In this document: positions 52,472 through 63,062 of the stretch, one piece after another | Numbering within the stretch: position 1 is the first letter of the stretch | Layout of the letters: every line of letters starts with the position of its first letter | Source: Rathayibacter sp. Leaf185 | Lineage (GTDB): Bacteria > Actinomycetota > Actinomycetes > Actinomycetales > Microbacteriaceae | Direction: 5' to 3' | DNA length: 64,000 bases | Assembly (NCBI RefSeq): GCF_001423885.1 | Contig: NZ_LMPP01000002.1 | Span: 194,575-258,574 of the forward strand | Position numbers and translations under genes: made by a program | The notes under the pieces: model-generated | What the model was told of the DNA's origin: nothing | Databases searched by the model: none | Seen by the model: the letters and a program-made list of their open reading frames with translations, nothing else

Positions 52472-54874
52472 ATGCCCACCTCCGCTCTCCGCCGCGCCCT
52501 CGGGCGCGTCCAGCCCCGCCTCGTCGTCGTCTTCGCCGCGATCGCCCTCATCCCGCTGATCTACGCGGGACTGCTGACCTCGGCGAACCTCGATCCCACG
52601 CACCACCTCGACACCGTCCCCGCCGCCGTCGTCGACGAGGACACGGGCGCCACCGCCTCCGACGGCTCGTCGCTCGCGCTCGGCGACTCGGTGACGGACG
52701 CGCTCCTGTCGAGCTCCTCCCCCTCGAACTTCGCGTGGACGCGGCTCGACGCCGACGAGGCGGCGAGCGAGCTCGCCTCGGGTGACGTCTACGCAGTGCT
52801 GACCATCCCTGCGGGGTTCTCGGCCGACGTGGCCTCGGTCGGAGGCGACGACCCGGCAGCGGCGACCGTCGCGAAGCTCTCGATCGAGACGGACGACGGC
52901 GCCAACCTCATCGTGGGCACCATCGCCTCCACGATCGGCTCGACCGTCACCGCCACCGTCGAGGAGGAGGTCGGCGAGACCTACCTGAAGAACATCTACC
53001 TCGGCTTCACCGACGTCCACGACAGCCTCGCGCAGGCGGCCGACGGAGCGTCGCAGCTGGCCGACGGCTCCGCCCGGGCCGCCGACGGCTCCTCGGAGCT
53101 GGTCGTCGGTCTCACGCAGCTCGAGGACGGGACCGCGCAGCTCGCGTCCGGCGCGGGGACCCTCGCGTCGGGCGCCGACTCGGCGTCGTCGGGGGCAGCG
53201 ACCCTCGCCTCCGGGCTGCAGCAGCTCGCCGGCGGCACGGCGCAGCTGCCCACTCGGGCCGCGGCTCTGAACGACGGAGCGACCTCGGTCGCCGCCGGTG
53301 CGCAGAAGCTCGACACGGGAGCGGCGGATCTGGCGACCGGCGCGACGACGCTCGCGGGGTCGACTCCGTCGCTCGCGGCGGGTGCGACCGACGCCGCGGC
53401 CGGCGCGCAGGCGCTGCAGGCCGGGGCCGCCACGGTCTCCGACGGGACGGCGAAGGCTCTGACCGGAGCCGGAGTGCTCGCCGCAGGTGCATCGACGCTC
53501 GCGTCGGGAACGCCCGCGCTCGCCTCCGGTGCGGCGACCCTCGACTCCGGCCTGCAGTCGCTGATCGCGCAGTACGGAGCCCTCTCCGACGCGGAGCGCC
53601 TCGCTCTGCTCACCCGGCTCGAGGCCGGCGCGGCGTCGGTCTCGACCGGCGCGGCCGACGCCGATCAGGGGGCGCAGGAGCTGTCCTCCGGAGCGACCGC
53701 ACTCGTCGGCGACTCCGAGACAGGGCTGACCGCGCTCTCCACGGGTGCCGCCACCGTCTCGACCGGTGCGACCGACCTCGCCGCCGGCACGCAGAAGCTC
53801 TCGGACGGAGCCGCGCAGATCGACTCCGGCGCCCAGGCGCTCTCGACCGGCGCGCGGACCGTCGCGTCGGGAGCCGCCTCCCTCGATACCGGCGCCGCTC
53901 AGCTCGCCGGCGGAGTCGGGACCCTCGCCGGGAGCGTCGGCCCGCTCACGACGGGCATCGCCGACGCCTCGACGGGCGCGAACGCCCTCGCCTCGGGAGC
54001 CGCCTCCCTCGCGACAGGCGCCGACTCGCTCGCCGCCGGAGCCGCCTCCGCGGCCGACGGCACCGCCACCGCCGCCGCCGGCTCGGAGTCGCTCGACTCA
54101 GGCATCGACTCCCTCGCCGACGGCTCGCAGACCCTCACCGACAAGCTCACCGACGGCGCCGACCAGGTGCCGACCTACACCGACAGCCAGGCGGAGTCGC
54201 TCAGCGCTGTCGCCGCCGCTCCCGTGGCGCTCGACAAGGAGCGCCTGAACGAGGTGCCGCAGTACGGGTACGGGCTCGCGCCGTACTTCCTGGCGCTCGC
54301 GCTCTGGGTCGGTGCGCTGGCCTTCTATCTCATGAGCGCACCGTTGAGCGAGCGCCTGCTCGCCGCCCGCCGCCCCGCCTGGGTGATCGCGCTGCGCAGC
54401 TACCTGCCCGGTGCGCTGATGGCGGTCGCGCAGGGTGTGCTCGCAGCGCTGGTCCTGCGCTTCGGAGTCGGCATCGAGGCCTCGAACCTGCCCGGTCTGA
54501 TCGGGATCGCGGTGCTCACGAGCCTGACGTTCGTCGCCATCAACCAGGCGCTGATCTCGCTCCTGGACGCTCCCGGTCGCTTCGTCGCCCTGCTCCTGAT
54601 GGTCCTGCAGCTCTCCTCCGCGGGCGGCACCTACCCGGTCGAGACCGCGCCCGCCTTCTTCCAGGCGATCCACGGAGTGCTGCCGCTGACCTACACGGTC
54701 GAGGCGTTCCGCTCCCTGATCGCCGGCGGCACCATCGGAGTCGCGAACGCGGTCCTCGTCCTCTCCCTCTGGCTCCTCGCCGCCCTGTCCGTGACCGTGC
54801 TGGCCGCGGCTCGCCGCCGCCGCGGCCTCACCCCCGTGCTCGCCGACCCGGAGCCGCTCCGCGAGACTGCGTAG
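52472..54874 (+). CDS. YhgE/Pip-type membrane protein with long heptad repeat region
   Basis: This 800-aa protein has an N-terminal transmembrane helix (VVVFAAIALIPLIYAGLL) and an extracellular YhgE/Pip domain (AAVVDEDTGATA, GDVYAVLTIPAGFSADV). About 360 residues (190-545) of seven-residue repeats such as LASGAATL follow. Five or six C-terminal helices of ABC-2-like type complete it. Family members include phage-infection proteins and the ESX/WXG-type secretion factor EsaA relatives; the function here is unknown. AGAAGGA lies just 2 nt before the ATG. Confidence 0.88.
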   Translation: MPTSALRRALGRVQPRLVVVFAAIALIPLIYAGLLTSANLDPTHHLDTVPAAVVDEDTGATASDGSSLALGDSVTDALLSSSSPSNFAWTRLDADEAASELASGDVYAVLTIPAGFSADVASVGGDDPAAATVAKLSIETDDGANLIVGTIASTIGSTVTATVEEEVGETYLKNIYLGFTDVHDSLAQAADGASQLADGSARAADGSSELVVGLTQLEDGTAQLASGAGTLASGADSASSGAATLASGLQQLAGGTAQLPTRAAALNDGATSVAAGAQKLDTGAADLATGATTLAGSTPSLAAGATDAAAGAQALQAGAATVSDGTAKALTGAGVLAAGASTLASGTPALASGAATLDSGLQSLIAQYGALSDAERLALLTRLEAGAASVSTGAADADQGAQELSSGATALVGDSETGLTALSTGAATVSTGATDLAAGTQKLSDGAAQIDSGAQALSTGARTVASGAASLDTGAAQLAGGVGTLAGSVGPLTTGIADASTGANALASGAASLATGADSLAAGAASAADGTATAAAGSESLDSGIDSLADGSQTLTDKLTDGADQVPTYTDSQAESLSAVAAAPVALDKERLNEVPQYGYGLAPYFLALALWVGALAFYLMSAPLSERLLAARRPAWVIALRSYLPGALMAVAQGVLAALVLRFGVGIEASNLPGLIGIAVLTSLTFVAINQALISLLDAPGRFVALLLMVLQLSSAGGTYPVETAPAFFQAIHGVLPLTYTVEAFRSLIAGGTIGVANAVLVLSLWLLAALSVTVLAAARRRRGLTPVLADPEPLRETA

Positions 54875-54906
54875 GTCGCCCCGTCGCGGCTCCGCCGGAT
54901 CGACCC

Positions 54907-54951
54907 TCCAAGAGTTGTCGTACTCGACGGCCCAGTACGACAACTCTTGGA
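54907..54951. repeat. intergenic palindrome, perfect 18-bp arms
   Basis: Arms 54907-54924 and 54934-54951 pair perfectly around a 9-nt loop. It lies between two co-directional genes, so it may terminate the accessory operon before ftsH. CGGATCGACCCTC (54896-54908) reappears with two extra bases at 54972-54986. The core resembles the inner repeat at 11223-11254. Confidence 0.8.
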
Positions 54952-55101
54952 CTCTCGCGCTCCACGCTCTGCGGATCGCGACCCTCTCGGGAAGCCGACT
55001 GCGAGCTCTGATGCAGCGCAGCCGCGTCAGAGCTGATGAACACGATGGGCACAGCGTTCGGCCCATGGCGAACGCGTGGCCGGCGTCCAGAGTCCGGGAG
55101 G

Positions 55102-55107
55102 TAGCCT
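55102..55107 (+). promoter_or_regulatory. -10 box TAGCCT for ftsH
   Basis: TAGCCT lies 52 nt before the ATG. The leader has a small GGGTG/CACCC hairpin just before the start codon. Confidence 0.4.
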
Positions 55108-55159
55108 GGCACTCACATTTCTCGTCAGAAAGGTGCCGGGTGTCGCACCCGCAACATTC

Positions 55160-57169
<2,010 letters not shown>

Positions 57170-57174
57170 TTCCG

Positions 57175-57759
57175 GTGCCCGTCGACAAGGCGCGCATCGA
57201 GGCGGCCGTCGTCGAGCTCCTCGCGGCCATCGGGGAGGACCCGGGGCGCGAGGGGCTCACGTCGACGCCGAAGCGGTTCGCCGAGGCGTACGCCGAGTTC
57301 TTCGGCGAGTTCGAGCTCGACCCGGCCTCGCACCTCGACGAGACCTTCGCGGTCGTCGAGGGCGGGCGGGCCGAGCAGCAGACCGTGATCGTGCGCGACC
57401 TGTCGTTCCGCTCGGTCTGCGAGCACCACCTCCTGCCGTTCGTCGGCGTCGCCCACATCGCCTACCGGGCGGGGGACCGCGTGATCGGGCTGGGCAAGCT
57501 CCCGCGGATCGTCGAGACGGTCGCATCGCGCCCTCAGTTGCAGGAGCGGCTCACCGAGCAGGTGGCCGAGGTGATCGACTCGGGTCTGAATCCGGAGGGC
57601 GTGCTGGTGGTCGTCGATGCGGAGCACGGCTGCGTGCGGATGCGCGGCGCGCGCCAGACCGCGAGCTCGACCGTCACCGTCGCCGCCCGCGGCACCCTCG
57701 CCGAGCCCGCCGCCCGTGCCGAGATCATCGCGCTGATCGGCGTCGCCCGGGGGGAGTGA
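57175..57759 (+). CDS. folE: GTP cyclohydrolase I
   Basis: This 194-aa enzyme makes dihydroneopterin triphosphate from GTP, the first step of folate synthesis. Zinc and active-site motifs are SVCEHHLLPFVGVAHIAY and VVDAEHGCVRMRGARQ; EGLTSTPKRFAEAYAE is also typical. GTG 57175 is 5 nt after the ftsH stop, indicating translational coupling. folP follows with 1 nt between stop and start. Confidence 0.96.
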   Translation: MPVDKARIEAAVVELLAAIGEDPGREGLTSTPKRFAEAYAEFFGEFELDPASHLDETFAVVEGGRAEQQTVIVRDLSFRSVCEHHLLPFVGVAHIAYRAGDRVIGLGKLPRIVETVASRPQLQERLTEQVAEVIDSGLNPEGVLVVVDAEHGCVRMRGARQTASSTVTVAARGTLAEPAARAEIIALIGVARGE

Positions 57760-57760
57760 C

Positions 57761-58621
57761 GTGCTCCCCTCCGCAGCGGATCTCGCTCCCGGCGGCCGTG
57801 CGGCGCTCCTCGGGATCCTCAACGTCACCCCCGACTCGTTCAGCGACGGGGGCCGCTGGCTCTCGGTCGACGACGCCGTCCGGCACGGCCTGGCGATGAC
57901 CGCCTCCGCCGGAGCGGGCCCCGGATCGTTCGGCGCCGACCTCGTCGACGTCGGAGGCGAGTCCACCCGCCCGGGAGCCCCGCGGGTGGATGCCGACTCC
58001 GAGCAGGCGCGGGTCCTGCCGGTGATCCGCGCGCTCGCCTCCGCGGGTGTGCGGGTCAGCATCGACACGATGAGCGCCGCGACGGCCGCCGCGGCGCTCG
58101 ACGCGGGTGCCGTGGTCGTCAACGACGTCTCGGGCGGGCTCGCCGATCCGGCGATGCTGCCCCTCGTCGCCGAGCGCGGCGCGGTCTACATCGCGATGCA
58201 CTGGCGCGGTCACAGTGCCGGCATGACCTCGCTCGCGACCTACGACGATGTGGTCGCGGAGGTGCGCAGCGAGCTCGCGCGCCGGGTCGACGCCGCGCAC
58301 GGGGCCGGGATCGCCGGTGATCGACTGATCCTCGATCCGGGTCTCGGCTTCGCCAAGAACGCCGAACACGACTGGGCGCTGCTGGCGCACCTCGATGCGA
58401 TGACCTCGCTCGGGTACCCGGTGCTCGTCGGGCACTCCCGCAAGCGCTTCCTCGCTCCGTTCGCCGCCCCCGGGGCGCCCGCCGCCGACCGCGACGAGGC
58501 GACGGCGATGCTCAGCCTCGTGGCGGCCGAGCGCGGCGCATGGGGAGTGCGCGTGCACGACGTCCGCTCGAGTGCTCACGCCCTCGCCCTCGCCGCTCGC
58601 CTCGACCGGGAGACACCGTGA
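57761..58621 (+). CDS. folP: dihydropteroate synthase
   Basis: This 286-aa TIM-barrel enzyme condenses p-aminobenzoate with dihydropterin pyrophosphate and is the sulfonamide target. Signatures are LGILNVTPDSFSDGG, DVGGESTRPGA, NDVSGG, LDPGLGFAK and LVGHSRKRFL. Its GTG start nearly abuts folE and its stop overlaps the folB start (GTGA). Confidence 0.97.
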   Translation: MLPSAADLAPGGRAALLGILNVTPDSFSDGGRWLSVDDAVRHGLAMTASAGAGPGSFGADLVDVGGESTRPGAPRVDADSEQARVLPVIRALASAGVRVSIDTMSAATAAAALDAGAVVVNDVSGGLADPAMLPLVAERGAVYIAMHWRGHSAGMTSLATYDDVVAEVRSELARRVDAAHGAGIAGDRLILDPGLGFAKNAEHDWALLAHLDAMTSLGYPVLVGHSRKRFLAPFAAPGAPAADRDEATAMLSLVAAERGAWGVRVHDVRSSAHALALAARLDRETP

Positions 58622-59004
58622 TCGACCCCGCCGCCCTCGCCGTCCGCGACTCGATCACGCTGACGGGCCTCCGCGTGCGCGCGCACCACGGCGTCTTCGA
58701 CTTCGAGCGCGAGAACGGGCAGGACTTCGTGATCGACGCGACCGTCTGGCTCGACACCGCCCCTGCGGCCGACGGCGACGCGCTCGCCGAGACGGTGCAC
58801 TACGGCGAGCTCGCGATCGCCCTCGCCGACGCCGTGACGCGCGATCCAGTCGACCTGATAGAGACGGTCGCCGAGCGCCTCGCGCGGGTCGCCCTCGGTT
58901 TCGCGGCGGCCGAAGTGGTGCGCATCACGGTGCACAAGCCGGATGCGCCGATCCCGCTGCCGTTCGACGACGTCGCGGTGCAGATCACGAGGAGCCGAGC
59001 ATGA
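58618..59004 (+). CDS. folB: dihydroneopterin aldolase
   Basis: This 128-aa enzyme splits dihydroneopterin to hydroxymethyl-dihydropterin. It has LRVRAHHGVFDFERENGQDFVID, with the conserved H-G-V-F-x-x-E motif, TVHYGELA and LIETVAERLA. GTG 58618 overlaps the folP stop, and its own stop overlaps the folK start. Confidence 0.95.
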   Translation: MIDPAALAVRDSITLTGLRVRAHHGVFDFERENGQDFVIDATVWLDTAPAADGDALAETVHYGELAIALADAVTRDPVDLIETVAERLARVALGFAAAEVVRITVHKPDAPIPLPFDDVAVQITRSRA

Positions 59005-59612
59005 GGGCCCAGCGGATCCGCCCGGAGCGCCATGTCGTCCTCGCGCTGGGGAGCAACCTCGGCGATCGGCTGGCACACCTCTCCGACGCCGTGCGCGCGC
59101 TCGCGACGACCCCGGGACTGCGCGTGCTGGCGGTGTCGAAGGTGGTCGAGTCGCCCGCCTGGAAGCTCGACGGAGTCGACCACGACGCCCCCGCCTACTT
59201 CAACGCGGTCGTCACGGCGTCGACGACCCTCGAGCCCGACGACCTGCTCGCGGCGACCTCCGCGATCGAGCTCGCGGGCGGGCGCCTCCGCGGCGCGGGC
59301 GAGCAGCGCTGGGGCGACCGCACCCTCGACATCGACATCATCGCGATGGGAGGCGTCGCTCGCGACGACCAGCACCTCACGCTGCCCCATCCCCGCGCCC
59401 ACGAGCGGGCCTTCGTCCTCGAGCCCTGGCTCGATCTGGAGCCCTCGGCGGTGCTCCCCGGCGCGGGCCCGATCGCCGAGCTGCGGCTCCGCGCGACCGA
59501 CCGGGTCGCCGACCGGCCCGAGACGCTAGCGTGGACGAGCGGCGGTTCCCCCGCGAGCGCCCCGACGAGCACCGCCCCCGGAAGACCCGATCCCGAGAGC
59601 AGCACTCCGTGA
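59001..59612 (+). CDS. folK: hydroxymethyl-dihydropterin pyrophosphokinase
   Basis: This 203-aa enzyme transfers pyrophosphate from ATP to hydroxymethyl-dihydropterin. Signatures are LALGSNLGDR, the catalytic segment RWGDRTLDIDIIAMGG and LPHPRAHERAFVLEPW. The last 30 residues are low-complexity. ATG 59001 overlaps the folB stop (ATGA). Confidence 0.95.
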   Translation: MRAQRIRPERHVVLALGSNLGDRLAHLSDAVRALATTPGLRVLAVSKVVESPAWKLDGVDHDAPAYFNAVVTASTTLEPDDLLAATSAIELAGGRLRGAGEQRWGDRTLDIDIIAMGGVARDDQHLTLPHPRAHERAFVLEPWLDLEPSAVLPGAGPIAELRLRATDRVADRPETLAWTSGGSPASAPTSTAPGRPDPESSTP

Positions 59613-60085
59613 CCCGCACCCGCATCAGCACCCTCCTCGGCCTCGGCCTGGCCGGTGCCGTGGCCGGCTTCCTCCTCGACCTGGCGATCGCCTCCGCCGG
59701 GCGGCCGGTCCTGATCCCGCCGCTGACGGTGCCGCTCACCCTCGTGGCGGTCGCCGCGCTCGTGGTCGGCTTCGCGATCCCGATCCACCGGGCGACCAGG
59801 GGGACGCTGCGCCGCCCGATCGACCCGTTCCGGGCGATGCGGGTCGTGGTCCTCGCGAAGGCCTCGAGCCACGTGGGCGCGCTGCTGCTCGGGGCCTCCG
59901 GCGGCATCCTGGTCTACCTGCTCAGCCGGGCGGTCATCCCTTCGCTAGGCTCCGTGTGGCAGGACGTCGCCACCATCGTGGGCTCCGTCGTCCTGCTGGT
60001 GGCCGGCCTGATCGCCGAGCACCTGTGCACCATTCCGCCGAGTGACGACGACGATTCCGCCGTCGGCGAGGTGAACCACGCCTGA
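59609..60085 (+). CDS. DUF3180 family membrane protein
   Basis: This 158-aa protein has four predicted helices (LLGLGLAGAVAGFLLDLAI, then LTLVAVAALVVGFAI, then VGALLLGASGGILVYLL, then TIVGSVVLLVAGLIAEHL) and an acidic tail. DUF3180 proteins are found next to folK in many actinobacteria; their role is unknown. The GTG start overlaps the folK stop, so it is co-translated with the folate genes. Confidence 0.88.
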   Translation: MTRTRISTLLGLGLAGAVAGFLLDLAIASAGRPVLIPPLTVPLTLVAVAALVVGFAIPIHRATRGTLRRPIDPFRAMRVVVLAKASSHVGALLLGASGGILVYLLSRAVIPSLGSVWQDVATIVGSVVLLVAGLIAEHLCTIPPSDDDDSAVGEVNHA

Positions 60086-60121
60086 CGCCGACCCCTGTCG
60101 GGCGCGGGCAGGGAGGACGTC

Positions 60122-60670
60122 ATGACCGACGAGCCGGAGGCGCGCCCCGTGGCCGAGGGGCGCCGGAGCCGTCGCGAGGCGGTCGCGCTCGACGGCCGAC
60201 GCCTCGAGGTCGCCGGTCAGTGGCGGCGGGTGTCGCCCAAGTACGTCGCGGTCGAGGTCGTGTCGGCGGTGATCTCGAGTGTGGTCCTGCTCGCGGTGCC
60301 GACCGTGCTCTGGCTGGTGGGTGTCGAGTGGGCCTGGCTCCTCCTGGTGGCCGCCGCCGCGCTCGCGGTCACGCTGCTGATCGTCGCGCCCCGGCGCGCC
60401 CGGGCCTACGGCTACCTCCTGCGCGACGACGACCTGCTCTTCCGCCGCGGCATCATGTTCCAGCGCTTCGTGTCGGTGCCCTACGGCCGGATGCAGCTCA
60501 TCGACGTCAACCGCGGTCCGCTCGCCCGGGCGCTCGGGCTCGCCGACCTGCGCTTCGTCACGGCGGCCGCCGCGACGGGAGTCAGCATCCCGGGTCTCGT
60601 CGCCGGCGAGGCGGAGGAGCTGCGCGACCGACTCGTCGCTCTAGCCGAGTCGCGCCGGGCCGGGCTGTGA
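60122..60670 (+). CDS. PH-domain membrane protein (YdbS-like)
   Basis: This 182-aa protein has two membrane helices followed by a bacterial PH domain (bPH2): YLLRDDDLLFRRGIMFQRFVSVPYGRMQLIDVNRGPLARALGLADLRF (split) is its core. GGAGG precedes the ATG. Together with the next gene it forms the YdbS/YdbT-type pair, of unknown function. Confidence 0.87.
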   Translation: MTDEPEARPVAEGRRSRREAVALDGRRLEVAGQWRRVSPKYVAVEVVSAVISSVVLLAVPTVLWLVGVEWAWLLLVAAAALAVTLLIVAPRRARAYGYLLRDDDLLFRRGIMFQRFVSVPYGRMQLIDVNRGPLARALGLADLRFVTAAAATGVSIPGLVAGEAEELRDRLVALAESRRAGL

Positions 60671-62280
60671 GCGGGGCCTCCGCAGCTCCCGTCCGCGGGA
60701 TCGAGACCGACCTCGCCGACGGGGAGTGGCACCGCCTGCACCCCGCGACGCCGGTGCTCAAGGGCGGGATCGGCCTGCTGGTCGTCATCGGCATCGTCGT
60801 CACGAACCTCCGCGAGCGTCTCGTCGAGCTCTTCCTGCCAGGCCCCGGCGGATTCGAGAGCGGCGACCCCGTCGACGAGCTGCTGCGCCGCGGACTCGTC
60901 GGCTGGGCGCTGCTCGCGGTCGCCGTCGGGCTCGCCGTCGCCGTGTTCGCGTTCTGGCTCTCGTGGCGGATGCACACCTTCCGGATCACGGACGAGGTGG
61001 TCGAGGTGCGCTCCGGCGTCCTCTTCCGCACCAACCGGCGGGCGCGACTCGACCGCATCCAGGGGATCGCGGTGCAGCGTCCGCTCTTCGCCCGCCTCTT
61101 CGGAGCGGCCAAGCTCGAGGTGAGCGTCGCCGGTCAGGACGCCAACGTGCAGCTCTCGTACCTCGGCTCGCGGCTGGTCGACGCGCTCCGCCGCGACATC
61201 CTCCGCCTCGCCTCCGGGGTGCGCGAGCGCGAGGCGGTGGCGGCGGGCGACGCCCCCGCCGGCGGCTTCCTCTCGCGCCGGATCGAGGAGTTCGTCGATC
61301 TCGAGGACGACGGGACGCCTCCGGAGTCGGTCGTGTCGATCCCGCCCGGCCGGCTGTTCGGCTCGCTCGTCTTCAGCGGCTTCACGGTGTTCCTGGCGGT
61401 CTCGGTGGTCGTCGTGGTCCTCGTCGCCGTCTACGGGTCGCCGTACGTGCTGATCGCGATCCTGCCCGGCCTGATCGGCTCCGGCAGCTACTACGTCCGC
61501 CAGTTCGTGCGCTCGCTGCGCTACTCGATCGCGGGCACACCCGACGGCGTCCGCGTCGGCTACGGCGTCCTCTCGACGAGCAGCGACACCATTCCCCCCG
61601 GACGCATCCACGCCGTCGAGATCACGCAGCCGCTGCTCTGGCGCCCGTTCGGCTGGTGGCAGGTCAAGATCGACCGCGCCGGGCACGGGGCCTCGCGGGG
61701 AGCGAACGGCGAGCCGAACACGACGATCCTGCCCGTCGGCGATCTGGTCGCCGTCGAGCGCGTGCTCGGGCTGCTGCTCCCGGGTGCTGCCGAGGGAGCG
61801 GAGGCGACCCCGGTCGGCGACGCCCTGCGCCTGCGCGACGCCCCCGGCTACACCCGCGCGCCGCTCGCCGCGGCCTGGCTCCGGCCGTTCTCGTGGCGCC
61901 GTACCGGCTACCGGCTCACCGACGACGTCGTCGTGATCAGGAGCGGGGCGGTCTGGCGACGGGTCGCGGTCGTGCCGCTCGCGCGGATGCAGAGCGTCGG
62001 CGTGCAGCAGGGGCCGCTGCAGCGGCTGCTCGGGCTCGCCTCGGCGCGGGTGCACACGGTCGCGGGCCCGGTGACGCCGATGGTGCCGGTGATGAGCGTC
62101 GCCGACGGGCGCGTGTTCTTCGACGAGCTCGCGCGTGCCGGGGTCGCCGCGGCCGGGCGCGACGAGAGCCACCAGTGGGGGAGGCGCGCCGCCTCCGCGC
62201 CGGCCGTGGCGCCCGCCGCCCGGCCCGCCCCGCTCGAGCGCGCCGCCTGGCCGGCGCCGGAGGGACCACCGCATGCCTGA
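60667..62280 (+). CDS. multi-PH-domain membrane protein (YdbT-like)
   Basis: This 537-aa protein has about four helices and three bPH2-type domains (FRITDEVVEVRSGVLFRTNRRARLDRIQGIAVQRPLFARLFGA; VRVGYGVLSTSSDTIPPGRI; YRLTDDVVVIRSGAVWRRVAVVPLARMQSVGVQQGPLQRLLG, each split across its repeat). The GTG start overlaps the stop of the previous gene. It may sense or organise membranes; role unknown. Confidence 0.87.
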   Translation: MSGASAAPVRGIETDLADGEWHRLHPATPVLKGGIGLLVVIGIVVTNLRERLVELFLPGPGGFESGDPVDELLRRGLVGWALLAVAVGLAVAVFAFWLSWRMHTFRITDEVVEVRSGVLFRTNRRARLDRIQGIAVQRPLFARLFGAAKLEVSVAGQDANVQLSYLGSRLVDALRRDILRLASGVREREAVAAGDAPAGGFLSRRIEEFVDLEDDGTPPESVVSIPPGRLFGSLVFSGFTVFLAVSVVVVVLVAVYGSPYVLIAILPGLIGSGSYYVRQFVRSLRYSIAGTPDGVRVGYGVLSTSSDTIPPGRIHAVEITQPLLWRPFGWWQVKIDRAGHGASRGANGEPNTTILPVGDLVAVERVLGLLLPGAAEGAEATPVGDALRLRDAPGYTRAPLAAAWLRPFSWRRTGYRLTDDVVVIRSGAVWRRVAVVPLARMQSVGVQQGPLQRLLGLASARVHTVAGPVTPMVPVMSVADGRVFFDELARAGVAAAGRDESHQWGRRAASAPAVAPAARPAPLERAAWPAPEGPPHA

Positions 62281-62965
62281 CACCCGCCGGGACGGACGCC
62301 TCGGCGTCGGCGTCATCGGAGCCGGCCGGGTCGGCCCCGTGCTCGGTGCCGCCCTCGCGGGCGCCGGCCACGCCGTGATCGGCATCGCGACGACCAGCGA
62401 GAGCGGCCGCGAACGGGCGGATGCGCTCCTCCCCGGTGTGCCGGTGCTGGCCGTGCCCGACCTGGTCGAGCGCAGCGAGCTCGTCATCATCGCCGTCCCC
62501 GGAGGCGAGATCGCGGCTCTGGTCGCGGGCCTCGCCGCGACCGGAGCATGGCAGCCCGGGCAGCTCGTGCTGCACACGGCGCCCGAGCACGGCTTCGGCG
62601 TGCTGGCGCCGGCACTCGCCTCCGGAGTGATCCCGCTCGCGGTCCACCCCGCGATGGCCTTCAGCGGGACGAGCCTCGATCTCGCCCGCCTCTCCGAGAC
62701 GTACTTCGCGGTGACCGCGCCCGGCCCGGTGCTGCCCATCGCGCAGGCGCTGGTCGTCGAGATGGGCGGCGAGCCGGTCACGGTCGCGGAGGCGGATCGT
62801 GCGGCATACGCGGAGGCCGTCTCGACCGCGACCACCTTCTCGACCGCGATCGTCGATCAGGCCGCGGGACTGCTCGCCGGCATCGGCGTCGAGAAGCCGG
62901 GTTTCTTCCTCTCGAGCCTCGTCCGCTCCTCCGTCGACGATGCCCTGCGCCGCGCGGCGGGCTGA
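62273..62965 (+). CDS. Rossmann/DUF2520-domain protein
   Basis: This 230-aa protein has an N-terminal NAD(P)-binding motif (GVGVIGAGRVGPVLGAALAGAGH) and a DUF2520-type C-terminal domain (AVHPAMAFSGTSLDLARL). It resembles ketopantoate or pyrroline reductases in shape but no catalytic residue can be assigned. It stands just before panC; in many actinobacteria this neighbour occurs there, suggesting a role linked to pantothenate. It overlaps the preceding gene by 8 nt. Confidence 0.87.
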   Translation: MPDTRRDGRLGVGVIGAGRVGPVLGAALAGAGHAVIGIATTSESGRERADALLPGVPVLAVPDLVERSELVIIAVPGGEIAALVAGLAATGAWQPGQLVLHTAPEHGFGVLAPALASGVIPLAVHPAMAFSGTSLDLARLSETYFAVTAPGPVLPIAQALVVEMGGEPVTVAEADRAAYAEAVSTATTFSTAIVDQAAGLLAGIGVEKPGFFLSSLVRSSVDDALRRAAG

Positions 62966-63050
62966 CCACCGCCCGCCTGCCTCACTCGCTCGCGAGCCGA
63001 CCACTCGAGCCGCAGGCTTCTCCCGGGAGGAGCGCGCTCGCCCCCGCCGG

Positions 63051-63056
63051 TAGGGT
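63051..63056 (+). promoter_or_regulatory. -10 box TAGGGT, leaderless start of panC
   Basis: TAGGGT ends 6 nt before GTG 63063, so panC can be made independently of the upstream operon. Confidence 0.6.
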
Positions 63057-63062
63057 TCTCGG

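Noticed and set aside
55076-55159. Longer FtsH starting upstream
   Set aside because: The in-frame extension has no membrane helix or ribosome binding site, and the TAGCCT -10 box lies within it.
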